64,000 nucleotides of DNA. It comes from Bacteroidota bacterium (GTDB lineage Bacteria > Bacteroidota > Ignavibacteria > Ignavibacteriales > Ignavibacteriaceae). The DNA lies in the NCBI GenBank assembly GCA_021815405.1, contig JAKAGV010000015.1:62001-126000 (forward strand). The letters run 5' to 3'. Every line of letters begins with the position of its first letter. The first letter of the stretch is position 1. This document shows, in pieces, positions 36,031 through 44,397 of the stretch. The position numbers and the translations under genes were made by a program. The notes under the pieces are model-generated. The model was not told where the DNA came from. It saw only the letters and a program-made list of their open reading frames with translations, and did no database searches.

Positions 36031-37251
36031 TTAATTTATTTCCACAATGCAGAACAAACCATGCCCGCATCCAATTCCTTCAGGTAAATTCAATTCAAGA
36101 TTTCTTAGTACACACGCAAGCTGAGGACCCATGACGCTTGCCCAAAAATTATCTACGGGAAACCTTTCCCTGTTTCTAAAAAGCCATGCAAGCATCTTTA
36201 GTTCTTCCGAAAGTGTTTCATCTGTTGATTCAATTAATTTTTTAATCAGATCATTATTATTTTTTATTAACGCTTCACAGAAATTAACCACCGTATTCCA
36301 CTGTAACAGATAACAATTTATTCTTTCAACTGTTTCCGGAAATTTATTTATATATGGTTTAAGAAAAGAAATATCCGCTTTTAACTCATCAACCCTTCCT
36401 TCATAATCCCGGTCGAAAAGTCTGTTTACTTGGTATCGTAAGCTTTGAGGGTGAGAATTGAAAAAACCGGTATCAATATGTCTTCCGACCAAAATAGAAC
36501 GGTCTTTGGTCATAATTTTTATTCTTTTACTTGTAACAGAAGCAGCATTAGTTAAAAGTTTAATCAAAGATTTTCTTTCCCAATATTTTACATAGTATGG
36601 TTCAATATCTTCCTGTTTTAATTTATCCGGCAAATGCAGCCATGCCATATTGTATGCAGACATTTTATTATCCGGATCATCCCAATAGCATGGCCATTCA
36701 GGTGAATATTTCCCAAATAAATCTAAAACGAGATATGATTTTTTTGAAGTATGCTGAAATACTTTTTCTACTAAGCGCCCCAGTTCTTCTACCGTTAAAT
36801 GAGATGGAGAAGAATAAGTTGACATATAAATATCAAATGGTTCTTCTTCGAGAAAAGGATATTCTTTAGATAAGTCTGCCTGAATAAATTTCATGTTTTG
36901 ATTTTTACTGTAAATAGATTTGCCTGAGTCAATCATGGATTTTGAAATATCCATTCCCAAATAAATTTCGATTTGTTCGGGGGTTAATAAAAAGTCTCTT
37001 TTAGTAGGTCTCTCTATCGGTGAAATATGAGTAATAAGTTCGTATCCTTCTCCGCTTCCGCAGCCGAAGTCTACAATCCTGATTTTTTCTTTATGATTTA
37101 GAAGTTCCAAGATTGGCGGCTTCATCAAAATTTTAACGGATAGATCTTCCCAATATTTTCTGACATTATCTTTTTTCCCAAATAATCCTCCCTTATCGAC
37201 ACCATAGAAACCCTGTTCTACAGCCGTTTCAAAGAATTCTGTCTTAATCAT
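36031..37251 (-). CDS. Class I SAM-dependent methyltransferase with extra C-terminal domain
   Basis: 406 residues, cytoplasmic. Motif I of class I methyltransferases is IRIVDFGCGSGEGYEL (about 57-72); a post-I acidic residue lies in YLGMDISKSMID, and motif II is in FDIYMSTYSSPSHL. SAM binding is therefore well supported. The C-terminal 180 residues are helical and include WNTVVNFCEALIKNN and EELKMLAWLFRNRERFP; I do not recognise this domain. The closing GCGHGLFCIVEIN may bind a metal. Substrate unknown. It is a single gene between long gaps, with 262 bp separating it from the surface operon promoter. Confidence 0.82.
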   Translation of the reverse strand: MIKTEFFETAVEQGFYGVDKGGLFGKKDNVRKYWEDLSVKILMKPPILELLNHKEKIRIVDFGCGSGEGYELITHISPIERPTKRDFLLTPEQIEIYLGMDISKSMIDSGKSIYSKNQNMKFIQADLSKEYPFLEEEPFDIYMSTYSSPSHLTVEELGRLVEKVFQHTSKKSYLVLDLFGKYSPEWPCYWDDPDNKMSAYNMAWLHLPDKLKQEDIEPYYVKYWERKSLIKLLTNAASVTSKRIKIMTKDRSILVGRHIDTGFFNSHPQSLRYQVNRLFDRDYEGRVDELKADISFLKPYINKFPETVERINCYLLQWNTVVNFCEALIKNNNDLIKKLIESTDETLSEELKMLAWLFRNRERFPVDNFWASVMGPQLACVLRNLELNLPEGIGCGHGLFCIVEIN

Positions 37252-37966
37252 TTATCATCCTCCTGTTTTATAATTAAGAAACTTAAATATGATTAAATAT
37301 TCCGGATAATCCCATGATTTAATATTTTCAAAATATATTGGGCAACCAGGTTCTTTTGCAAAATAGCATTCATAGAATCAAAGCGCAATTAGATTATGAT
37401 TTTTTTTAATTATTATAAGTCATCTTTCGCAGGCACTACCCTTGGAGTAATTTAGTCTACTAAATTTCGCCACTCCATTATTCCAAAAGCTTTCATAATG
37501 TGAGTAATTAATTTCTTGGGTTTATAGGTGACGCAGCGAATTGAAAGCAGCGAGAGTATGTCAAATTTACAGGCATTTCTATAGCCTGAAATTGAGTGCT
37601 TTTCAGAGGCTTGTTATAGGCTTGTCATAGGCTTGTTAGATACTTAGCAGAATTTGGTTAAATTTTAGCGAAAAAGGACTTGAAATATGTAAAAATGGCA
37701 GAGGTATTTTGGTGAGAACTTACTAACACACCTTAACAATCCTTGGAAAAATGGAATAGTGGAGTAATGTGATTGATAGAATTGTTCACTTATTTCAGTA
37801 TTCAAAAGCTAAAAAATTTGTTCTGCGTAAGGTGACTTATTTTAATATCTTCATAACATAAGATGGACTTGTACTTTGACTTACTCTTCGTTTAATTTAA
37901 GTTTACATACAAGTTTAAAGATAGATCTTATAGAAAAATTTTTTATCAAAAAAAAGGAATTAGGAG
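37252..37966. other. Long intergenic region with an 11-bp repeat cluster and small hairpins
   Basis: About 715 bp between divergently transcribed genes (methyltransferase on minus, DUF2179 protein on plus). It includes an imperfect hairpin at about 37453-37486 (GGAGTAATTTAG-TCTA-CTAAATT, then CCACTCC), two CAGCGA motifs near 37530-37552, and the 11-bp tandem repeat at 37604-37659. No believable gene. Confidence 0.7.
37604..37659 (+). repeat. 11-bp tandem repeat
   Basis: CAGAGGCTTGT, TATAGGCTTGT, CATAGGCTTGT, TAGATACTTAG and CAGAATTTGGT follow one another at an exact 11-bp step. The middle three are strong and the outer ones degenerate; weaker units may extend back to about 37571. Non-coding. 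Confidence 0.75.
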
Positions 37967-38485
37967 ATGTGGGAAATAATCGGCGGCGCTGCACTAATTG
38001 CCGGAATGCGAGTTTGCGATGTCAGTCTGGATACTATTCGAGTAATAAACGTTGTGCAAGGTAAAAAATATTTAGCCGGTATTGTCGGTTTTTTTGAAGT
38101 ATTAATTTGGGTGTTTGCTCTCCGTTTTGTATTTCAGCATCTAGACGTTATTCCTAATTTATTTGGATATGCCTTCGGATTCGGTTTGGGAAATGTTCTG
38201 GGGATAACAATCGAACAAAAAATCGGATTAGGTTTTGTCCAGCTAAATATTATTTCACTTCACTTTGCAGATGAAATTGCCAATACACTGAGAAAATCAA
38301 AATTCGGCGTGACAATTTTGCCGGCGGAAGGAGGTTCGGGTGGAATTTCCGTAATCGTTGTTTTAATACCGCGTAAAAAACAAAATAATGTTTTGAAGCT
38401 TGTAAGATCTATAGATTCAAAAGCTTTCATTGCAATTCAATCTTCAATACCTCTTGGCGGGTTTATGCATGGAGCAAGAAGATGA
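37967..38485 (+). CDS. DUF2179/UPF0316-family membrane protein
   Basis: 172 residues. The ATG is preceded by TTAGGAG immediately upstream. The N-terminal part has three membrane segments (about 4-20, 38-60, 66-88) with the family phrase MRVCDVSLDTIRVINVVQG and GFFEVLIWVFAL. The C-terminal 75 residues are a DUF2179-type cytoplasmic domain (GVTILPAEGGSGGISVIVVL, PRKKQNNVLKLVRSIDSKAF). DUF2179 domains often bind small ligands; the role of the UPF0316 family is unknown. Confidence 0.88.
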   Translation: MWEIIGGAALIAGMRVCDVSLDTIRVINVVQGKKYLAGIVGFFEVLIWVFALRFVFQHLDVIPNLFGYAFGFGLGNVLGITIEQKIGLGFVQLNIISLHFADEIANTLRKSKFGVTILPAEGGSGGISVIVVLIPRKKQNNVLKLVRSIDSKAFIAIQSSIPLGGFMHGARR

Positions 38486-38826
38486 AAATATGATAAATAT
38501 TTTTTATCAACAGAACCCAATTTCATATAAATTCATGAAATTATCTTATAAAACTGAAGCGTCCTGGCACCAAATATTAAGAATGATTTTAATTACTTTT
38601 ATTATTATTTTATTCACTGAAAATAATCTGTATTAACTTCACAATGGTTTTACTCATTACCGGAATTAAAGGTTATCAGTAAATGACCAAGTAAAGAATC
38701 GCTCTACTAACCTTTAAAAATCACTCACTTAAGAATTTCTTTTTGCTGAATTAAATAAATGACAGACTTATTCACAGGCGTGATAAGTCTTTTCAAAATT
38801 TCAAAAAAAAATTAATGGAGTGATAT
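38486..38826. other. Intergenic region, nothing recognised
   Basis: About 340 bp between two plus-strand genes. A short open frame (ATG 38491, MINIFYQQNPISYKF) could encode a peptide of about 48 residues with a hydrophobic C-terminus, but it has no ribosome binding site or family support. The stretch CAGACTTATTCACAGGCGTGATAAGTCTT at about 38762-38790 holds an inverted AGACTTAT / ATAAGTCT pair close upstream of the next gene. Otherwise nothing. Confidence 0.5.
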
Positions 38827-40293
38827 ATGAAAAAAATACAAGTCTATTCGGTTTTCGCTTTTCTATTTTGCTTTGTTTTGATGTGCTTTATTGGATGTAA
38901 ATCTCAACAGGACGAAAAGGTTCCAATTACAACAACATCTGAAAGTGCAAAGCAAGATTTTATTAAAGCTAGGGATCTTGTCGATAAGCTTCGTACACAA
39001 GAGTCCTTGGAATACGTACAGGATGCAATAGACGCCGATCCAAATTTTGCAATGGCATATTTGTTAAGAGCGCCTTTCCGCAGTACCAGCCAAGAAAGCT
39101 TAAATGATTTAAAGAAAGCCATTTCGCTTAAGGATAAAGTGTCCGAAGGCGAGCGCTTAATGATTTTAGGCTTCGAAGCTGAAGTAAATGGTAATTCTGC
39201 AAAAGAACTTGAACATCTTCAAAAGCTCGTCTCATTGTACCCAAATGATGAACGTGTACTCAGTTCCTTAGGTACTTACTATTATTCACAGCAGAATTAC
39301 CAGAAAGCTATAGATGCATTAAATAAAGCGATTAAAATAGCTCCAAACTATTCGGCTCCCTATAATATGCTCGGTTACGCAAATATGTCACTAAATAATA
39401 ATGATGAAGCAGAAAAAGCATTTAAGAAATATATTGAACTGATTCCTGATGAACCTAACCCTTATGACTCCTATGCTGAGTTCCTGTTAAGAAGGGGCAA
39501 CTATGATGCATCAATTGAAAATTACCAGAAAGCTTTAAGTATAAATCCGGATTTCATTTCTTCAGAAATGGGAATAGTATCCAACAACATATATAAAGGA
39601 AATTACGCCGATGCAAGAAAAGATCTTCAGAAGATGTATGATGCTGCAAAAACAGACAATGATAAAAGTAATATTATTTATTATACTGCTATTACCTATA
39701 TAGAAGAAGGTAATATAAATTCGGCAATAAAAGAATTGGATAAAGACTATTTGCTTGGCGAAAGAAACAGGGATGCATATTGGATGGGTAATGCTTTAAA
39801 TCGAAAAGGTGATGTGCTTTTCGAATCCGGGAAGTATAAAGATGCACTCGATAATTATATTAAGTCAGTTAATAAGTTTAACGAATCAACATTAACTTCT
39901 GAAATGAAAGAAAACATAAAACGGCGTCATCTTTTAAATGAAAGTAGAATAGCTTTAATGCAGAAAGACTTTGAAACGGCTGTTGCAAAATCGAATGAAT
40001 TTATGAAAGGAGTAATGGCATTAAACAATGCTAATCAAATTAAACAAGCAAACAGCCTAAAAGGAATGATAGCCTTAGAACAAAAAAAGATTGATGTTTG
40101 TATAGAATCACTAAATGGAGCTAGTACTCAAGATCCTAATGTATTATTCATGCTGGGCAGGGCTCATCACCTAAAAGGCAACACGGAAAAAGCTAAAGAA
40201 TATTATTCCAGTGTTGTCAATTTTAATCAACTGCCTACATTGAATTCGGCATTTGCAAGAGTAAAGGCAAAAAAGATGTTAAAGACAATTTAA
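38827..40293 (+). CDS. TPR-repeat lipoprotein
   Basis: 488 residues with a lipoprotein signal (MKKIQVYSVFAFLFCFVLMC, lipobox CFIGC). It carries about nine tetratricopeptide-like repeats. The clearest are the ones with YYSQQNYQKAIDALNKAIKI then APNYSAPYNMLGYANMS, DEAEKAFKKYIELIPDEPNP, and YDASIENYQKALSINPDFIS. Later repeats run to the C-terminus (FMLGRAHHLKGNTEKAKEYY). TPRs are protein-binding scaffolds, so the product probably tethers or organises partners in the periplasm or at the outer membrane. Apparently monocistronic; a dispersed inverted-repeat element lies 17 bp after the stop. Confidence 0.9.
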   Translation: MKKIQVYSVFAFLFCFVLMCFIGCKSQQDEKVPITTTSESAKQDFIKARDLVDKLRTQESLEYVQDAIDADPNFAMAYLLRAPFRSTSQESLNDLKKAISLKDKVSEGERLMILGFEAEVNGNSAKELEHLQKLVSLYPNDERVLSSLGTYYYSQQNYQKAIDALNKAIKIAPNYSAPYNMLGYANMSLNNNDEAEKAFKKYIELIPDEPNPYDSYAEFLLRRGNYDASIENYQKALSINPDFISSEMGIVSNNIYKGNYADARKDLQKMYDAAKTDNDKSNIIYYTAITYIEEGNINSAIKELDKDYLLGERNRDAYWMGNALNRKGDVLFESGKYKDALDNYIKSVNKFNESTLTSEMKENIKRRHLLNESRIALMQKDFETAVAKSNEFMKGVMALNNANQIKQANSLKGMIALEQKKIDVCIESLNGASTQDPNVLFMLGRAHHLKGNTEKAKEYYSSVVNFNQLPTLNSAFARVKAKKMLKTI

Positions 40294-40310
40294 TTGTTTA
40301 GAATTTTTAA

Positions 40311-40446
40311 TTAATTACTGAGGTTATGCAATTGTCATGCTGAACTTGTTTCAGCATCTAAAAACAGCTTAAAAATAAAGATTCCGAAACAAGTTCGGAA
40401 TGACAAATGGATCATTTTATTCATTTTGCGTAACTTCAGTTATTAA
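40311..40446 (+). repeat. Dispersed inverted-repeat element, copy C
   Basis: Left end TTAATTACTGAGGTTATGCAA, written in two parts as TTAATTACTG and AGGTTATGCAA; right end TTGCGTAACTTCAG then TTATTAA. Internal hairpins are ATGCTGAA-CTTGT-TTCAGCAT and ATTCCGAA-ACAAG-TTCGGAAT. From TGTCATGCTG to the right arm it is identical to copy D (42229-42361), in the same orientation. Confidence 0.92.
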
Positions 40447-40820
40447 GTTAAAAAGAAGGGCTGCCATTAATTAAAAGCAGCATTTCAAAATTCAATTAGA
40501 CAATGGATGGTTTTAAATAGAAGGATTAAATTTGTACAAAAAAATGTCGAAAATTTTCGGTTTAAATGTTTGCATTTAGAAATAAATTTGTTACTTTAGT
40601 CGTAGTTAATGGAGAGCAATAGGTGCAGCTTAGTTTTAGATATTTTCTGAGTTTCAAGAGGTAATAAAATTATCGCTTATATGTTACAAAGAATTCTTGC
40701 CTTGAATATTATTAAAGCTCTCGTTTATCTAAGGGATTTTTCCAACAATTTATTTTCCTTGGGCTAAAAAGATTATTAGATAATTAACATCTTATGGGTT
40801 TGATTTATAAGATTCTGAGA

Positions 40821-40926
40821 TTGGGATATGACTCTGCCCTTTAGTTTTATCCCAACCGGCGACAGGTAAAAACCCTACCTGTCGCCAAATTATTTACGGC
40901 GGTAAAGCAGTACCACATTACCGCCG
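40821..40926 (+). promoter_or_regulatory. Structured leader: three consecutive hairpins upstream of a small gene
   Basis: Hairpin 1: TTGGGAT (40821-40827) with ATCCCAA (40849-40855). Hairpin 2: GGCGACAGGTA-AAAACCC-TACCTGTCGCC (40858-40886), a perfect 11-bp GC-rich stem. Hairpin 3: CGGCGGTAA (40897-40905) with TTACCGCCG (40918-40926), a perfect 9-bp stem. The set ends 23 bp before ATG 40950. The G+C of stems 2 and 3 stands out from AT-rich surroundings. A cis-acting RNA leader or a free small RNA are both possible; it matches no riboswitch class I know. Confidence 0.6.
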
Positions 40927-40949
40927 AATTAATTTTTACGAGGTTTTTT

Positions 40950-41237
40950 ATGAAAGCTAAGGAATCTGAAGCGGTAAAAAGAATTACCCATCCTATTAGT
41001 GTCTTTTCCAATAATCCCCACTTTGTCTCTTCAATTTCTTTCCATGATAAAGAGTATATAGCAGAAATCCCGGCTAAAGCTTTGTTCGTTCAGATTGATG
41101 AAGAGACATTTGAAGAGATAAAATATTTCTGGGATAACTTCTGCGCCGCTGTCTTAAATTATACCGGTGGAAAGATAATTCACGGCAGCCTTGTTGTTAA
41201 AGCCAAATACTCGTTAGAATGTGAAGAATGCTTCTGA
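40950..41237 (+). CDS. Small protein of unknown function with Cys-rich C-terminus
   Basis: 95 residues, no signal peptide or membrane segment. It starts MKAKESEAVKRITHPISVF, contains FVQIDEETFEEIKYFWDNF and ends in YSLECEECF, so CxxC lies at the very end and could bind a metal or form a disulfide. CGAGG lies about 10 nt upstream of the ATG. The structured leader immediately upstream suggests regulation at RNA level. No family recognised. Confidence 0.65.
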   Translation: MKAKESEAVKRITHPISVFSNNPHFVSSISFHDKEYIAEIPAKALFVQIDEETFEEIKYFWDNFCAAVLNYTGGKIIHGSLVVKAKYSLECEECF

Positions 41238-41671
41238 CTAAGCTTATTTAGTGAAGCTACGCAAGCTCAGAGATGTCATCTTTATAACTAATGCAGTTAA
41301 TTAATATTCATTGAAATGGTTATATTTTTGCAAATTCTACCTTAGAATGTAAAGATGACAACTCGACAGTTAAATTGTTGCATAAATCCTGATATTAATT
41401 ACTTAATGAAGTTATCCAAAGAAATTATTAAAGCCGGCAAACATTAGTAAAATAAAATCATTTAATTCCTGCCGAATAGGAAATAATTCAAGCTTCTTTG
41501 TAATATTTTTGCTTGGATTAAATGAGATTGCTAAGCCGGCATTTGGAATGCAGATAAACTGCGGTTAGATGGTAATCGCATTTATATTTTTTATTTTTAT
41601 GTTAACATTAGCGGCTTTACAATTAAAGTTAATTAATTTTGAGAGATAACAAATAAAAATCTGGAGGAAAT
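41238..41671. other. Intergenic region with a possible decayed repeat element
   Basis: 434 bp without a gene. TTTAGTGAAGCTACGCAA at 41248-41265 resembles the outer arm of the dispersed element, but no matching right arm is present. Instead GTCATCTTTA (41275-41284) pairs with TAAAGATGAC (41350-41359). It may be a truncated or rearranged copy. The rest is AT-rich with nothing recognised. Confidence 0.5.
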
Positions 41672-42196
41672 TTGGAAACTCTAGTTAATCAAGAAAAGAA
41701 TCAGAAAACCGTAAGAGTATTTACATGGATTCTTATCGTCATTGCTTCGCTCTCAATATTAGCCGGTATAGCCGGTATAATCGGTTCTTATTTCTTAAAC
41801 TCTGCGCAGGAATATTTTGAAACAATGCCCGGGAAGGCTGCATTCACATTGAATATGACTCCGATTATAATAATTAATTCTATAAAAATATTAATCAGCG
41901 TTTTCATTTTGCTGTCGGCAATTTTTGTACTTCAATACAAAGAAATATGGAGGAAACAAATCATAATCGGATTAATACTTGCAATTGCTTACTTATTAGT
42001 TTCTCCGCTAGTAAATTATTTTGATTTATTACAAATACATTACACAGGTAATGAAAACATTTCTCAGCAAATGCAGGATATGGCTAAAACGGCATCGCTG
42101 ATTTTTTCTTATGGATGGTCGGTTTTATTTTCTGTCTTCTTTATTGTAGCAATTGTTAAATATAATAACAAGGATATAAAATTGTTGTTCAAATAG
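41672..42196 (+). CDS. Small integral membrane protein, unknown function
   Basis: 174 residues from a TTG start, chosen because GGAGG lies just upstream (41663-41667, a short 4-nt spacing); no suitable ATG is near. Four hydrophobic segments are visible: TWILIVIASLSILAGIAGII (about 19-40), IIIINSIKILISVFILLSAI (about 66-85), IIIGLILAIAYLLVSPLV (about 97-114) and WSVLFSVFFIVAIV (about 147-162). The N-terminus is polar. No family recognised. It is flanked by repeat copies C and D at a distance. Confidence 0.75.
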   Translation: METLVNQEKNQKTVRVFTWILIVIASLSILAGIAGIIGSYFLNSAQEYFETMPGKAAFTLNMTPIIIINSIKILISVFILLSAIFVLQYKEIWRKQIIIGLILAIAYLLVSPLVNYFDLLQIHYTGNENISQQMQDMAKTASLIFSYGWSVLFSVFFIVAIVKYNNKDIKLLFK

Positions 42197-42228
42197 AACT
42201 GAATTTAAAATTTTGCTTCTGCTTTGAA

Positions 42229-42361
42229 TTAGTAACTGAAGTTACGCAATTGTCATGCTGAACTTGTTTCAGCATCTAAAAACAGCTTAAAAATAAAGAT
42301 TCCGAAACAAGTTCGGAATGACAAATGGATCATTTTATTCATTTTGCGTAACTTCACTAAA
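42229..42361 (+). repeat. Dispersed inverted-repeat element, copy D
   Basis: Outer ends TTAGTAACTGAAGTTACGC and GCGTAACTTCACTAA. The interior is identical to copy C, including both hairpins with complementary loops. It starts 32 bp after the stop of the membrane-protein gene. Confidence 0.92.
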
Positions 42362-42447
42362 TTCTCATTCATGTTAATCAAAAGAATAAGTATAATTAAA
42401 AAAGAAGAAAAGACTACGAGCCTCCAATTGCAATTTCAAAGAATGGA

Positions 42448-42797
42448 ATGCGCTTTCACCATATCGGAATTCCGACAAGCGAAATAAAGCCAGATGAAAA
42501 ATATCTTGAGCAATATAAATTTTACGTTTCAGGATTCGATACCGGTGAATACAGGTATGAATGGATGAGGTTTGAGAAGGCAGCCCTATTGCTAAAACAA
42601 TTCAAAATGATCCGCATATTGCTTTTGAGGTTGAGAATCTTGAAGAAGCAATTAAAGGTAAACAGTTAATCGGAGAAATAAGCTCACCATCAAAAGTAGT
42701 AAGGACAGCAATATTATTAGAAAACGGCGCTTCAGTTGAATTTATTGAGTTCAGAAAAAATAAAAAGTTCCTTTCCAAAATCAACCGGCATTTATAA
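42448..42797 (+). pseudogene. VOC-family (glyoxalase-like) gene with a frameshift
   Basis: The frame from ATG 42448 (MRFHHIGIPTSEIKPDEKYL) runs into MRFEK at about 42579. Homologous sense then continues in the frame one base back (GSPIAKTIQNDPHIAFEVEN, LEEAIKGKQLIGEI, ILLENGASVEFIEF) to a stop at 42795-42797. A missing G in what should be GAGAAGGGC explains it. Joined, the two parts give about 116 residues with the beta-alpha-beta-beta-beta pattern of a VOC half-module (HHIG near the start, SVEFIEF at the end). It is either a true disruption or a single-base sequence error. Confidence 0.8.
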
Positions 42798-42917
42798 TAT
42801 AGATGTAGTTAAAAAAGCTTTATCAGAACAGCAAGAAACAAGAAGAAGAATTTGCTGTTCAAAGAACCTATTCTCTTTCATCTCCCAAGGTTTTTATTAT
42901 AAAGGTTCGATTAAATT

Positions 42918-44336
42918 TTACGCTATAGCTTCTTTGCCCCGCCCTATACGATGTCCTTTCAAGCCATAAAAGCCCACGTACGAGTAAGCAATAAACGGAA
43001 CTATGTAAGAAATTTGCAGACCCCCAAGATCGGCAATGTATCCCATCAATGGTGGTAAAATGGCTCCGCCAAGTATTGCCATTACGAGCAAAGATGAAAC
43101 CTGACTTTTAAATATTCCAGTTCCTTCAAGCGCAAGCGAAAATGTGTTTGACCATCCGATTGATGAAAATAATCCAATACCGACTACGCACCACATCGCA
43201 ACTCTTCCGCCCACAATAATTGTTATTAATAGCAGAACAACTATTGTTGCAGAGAAAATTGTAAGTGTTCGTCCGGCATTTGCTTTGCCAAACTGGAACA
43301 AAACCCAGCAAAGAATTAAAAGTGGAAGATAATCTTTTACAATATTCCAGCCGCTTACTAATCCCAGAATAATAAATGCAGCAATCGGAATTGCAGCCAA
43401 AATAATTTTTTTATTTTTAGCTTTTATTTCACTCAACTCAACTGCGCCCATAAATCGACCAATCAGCATACCGCCCCAGAAAAGCGAAACATACTTGCTT
43501 GCTTCTACTGCTGTTAATCCGGCAATGCTATGCTGACCAAGAAAATTTATGATTGAACTGCCGACAGAGACTTCGCCGCCGACATACATAAATATTGCGA
43601 TGATTCCTAAAATAACATGCGGAAATTTTAATGCACCCGCTCCCTTCTCTATTTTCCCTTCTCCGATATGAGGAAGATGGACGTAAAAGAAAATACCTGC
43701 AAGAATTAAAAACACAATGCTGAAAGTTATATATGGAATCTTGACTGATTCAGCTCCGTGCATACCGACTTTATCAAAATATTGGAATATTAAATAACCG
43801 CCGATCAATGGACCGATAGTAGTTCCCACCGAATTAAATCCTTGTGCAAGATTTAATCGGCTTGATGCAGTTCGTTCAGGTCCAAGGATTGTTACATAAG
43901 GGTTAGCCGCAATCTGAAGCATAGCAAAGCCAAGACCAACAATAAACAATGCAATCAGAAAAAGCGGATAAGAAGTTGCGGTTGCAGCCGGATAAAACAG
44001 CGCGCTGCCAAAGGCTGAAATCAACAGCCCGATGACAATTCCGTTTTTATAACCAATTCTTGCGATCGGGTCGCCTGTCGTCATTGAGATTATAAAATAA
44101 AGCAGCGAGCCGACGAAGTAAGCTCCAAAGAAAGCGAATTGAACAAGCATCGCCTGGAAAAAATTTAGAGTGAACGCTTCTTTGAAACGTGGAATAAGAA
44201 TATCATTCCACACGGTCATGAATCCCCACATGAAAAACAATGTTGTCATGATCGCAAAAGGACCGCGATAACCCTTGCTTTGAACATCTTGTGTCGTTAC
44301 TGTTGATTGTTTTACTGTTCCGGTTATACCAGCCAT
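42918..44336 (-). CDS. Sugar:H+ symporter, MFS FHS family (FucP/GluP-like)
   Basis: 472 residues with about 12-13 membrane segments. The phrases TTLFFMWGFMTVWNDILIPR (segment 1, with the Asn-Asp pair typical of this family), FAFFGAYFVGSLL and the mid-protein ANPYVTILGPERTASSRLN, then LAQGFNSVGTTIGPLIGGYL, identify the fucose/glucose/galactose permease group. It imports a hexose with protons across the inner membrane. It lies 61 bp downstream of the ROK sugar kinase gene on the same strand, so uptake and phosphorylation are probably coupled in one operon. Confidence 0.93.
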   Translation of the reverse strand: MAGITGTVKQSTVTTQDVQSKGYRGPFAIMTTLFFMWGFMTVWNDILIPRFKEAFTLNFFQAMLVQFAFFGAYFVGSLLYFIISMTTGDPIARIGYKNGIVIGLLISAFGSALFYPAATATSYPLFLIALFIVGLGFAMLQIAANPYVTILGPERTASSRLNLAQGFNSVGTTIGPLIGGYLIFQYFDKVGMHGAESVKIPYITFSIVFLILAGIFFYVHLPHIGEGKIEKGAGALKFPHVILGIIAIFMYVGGEVSVGSSIINFLGQHSIAGLTAVEASKYVSLFWGGMLIGRFMGAVELSEIKAKNKKIILAAIPIAAFIILGLVSGWNIVKDYLPLLILCWVLFQFGKANAGRTLTIFSATIVVLLLITIIVGGRVAMWCVVGIGLFSSIGWSNTFSLALEGTGIFKSQVSSLLVMAILGGAILPPLMGYIADLGGLQISYIVPFIAYSYVGFYGLKGHRIGRGKEAIA

Positions 44337-44397
44337 AAAAATTTTTTCTTTCTATCTTCGTTCATTATTTAAGCTTAATGAAAATATTATTTAAGGA

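Larger units (their letters stand above)
40294..40949. other. Intergenic region with repeat copy C and a triple-hairpin leader
   Basis: 656 bp. It holds dispersed repeat copy C (40311-40446), about 370 bp of AT-rich sequence with no gene, and three successive hairpins (40821-40926) directly before the small gene at 40950. A possible start region for that transcript is near TTTGTTACTTTAG (about 40590), which resembles Bacteroidota TAnnTTTG-type promoters only loosely. Confidence 0.6.

Noticed and set aside
38430-38636. 68-codon frame overlapping the end of the DUF2179 gene, or a shorter form from 38491
   Set aside because: No ribosome binding site or recognisable family; only mentioned with the intergenic region.
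42736-42969. Short frame overlapping the VOC remnant and the 3' end of the sugar permease gene
   Set aside because: It runs antisense into the permease gene and has no gene-like features.
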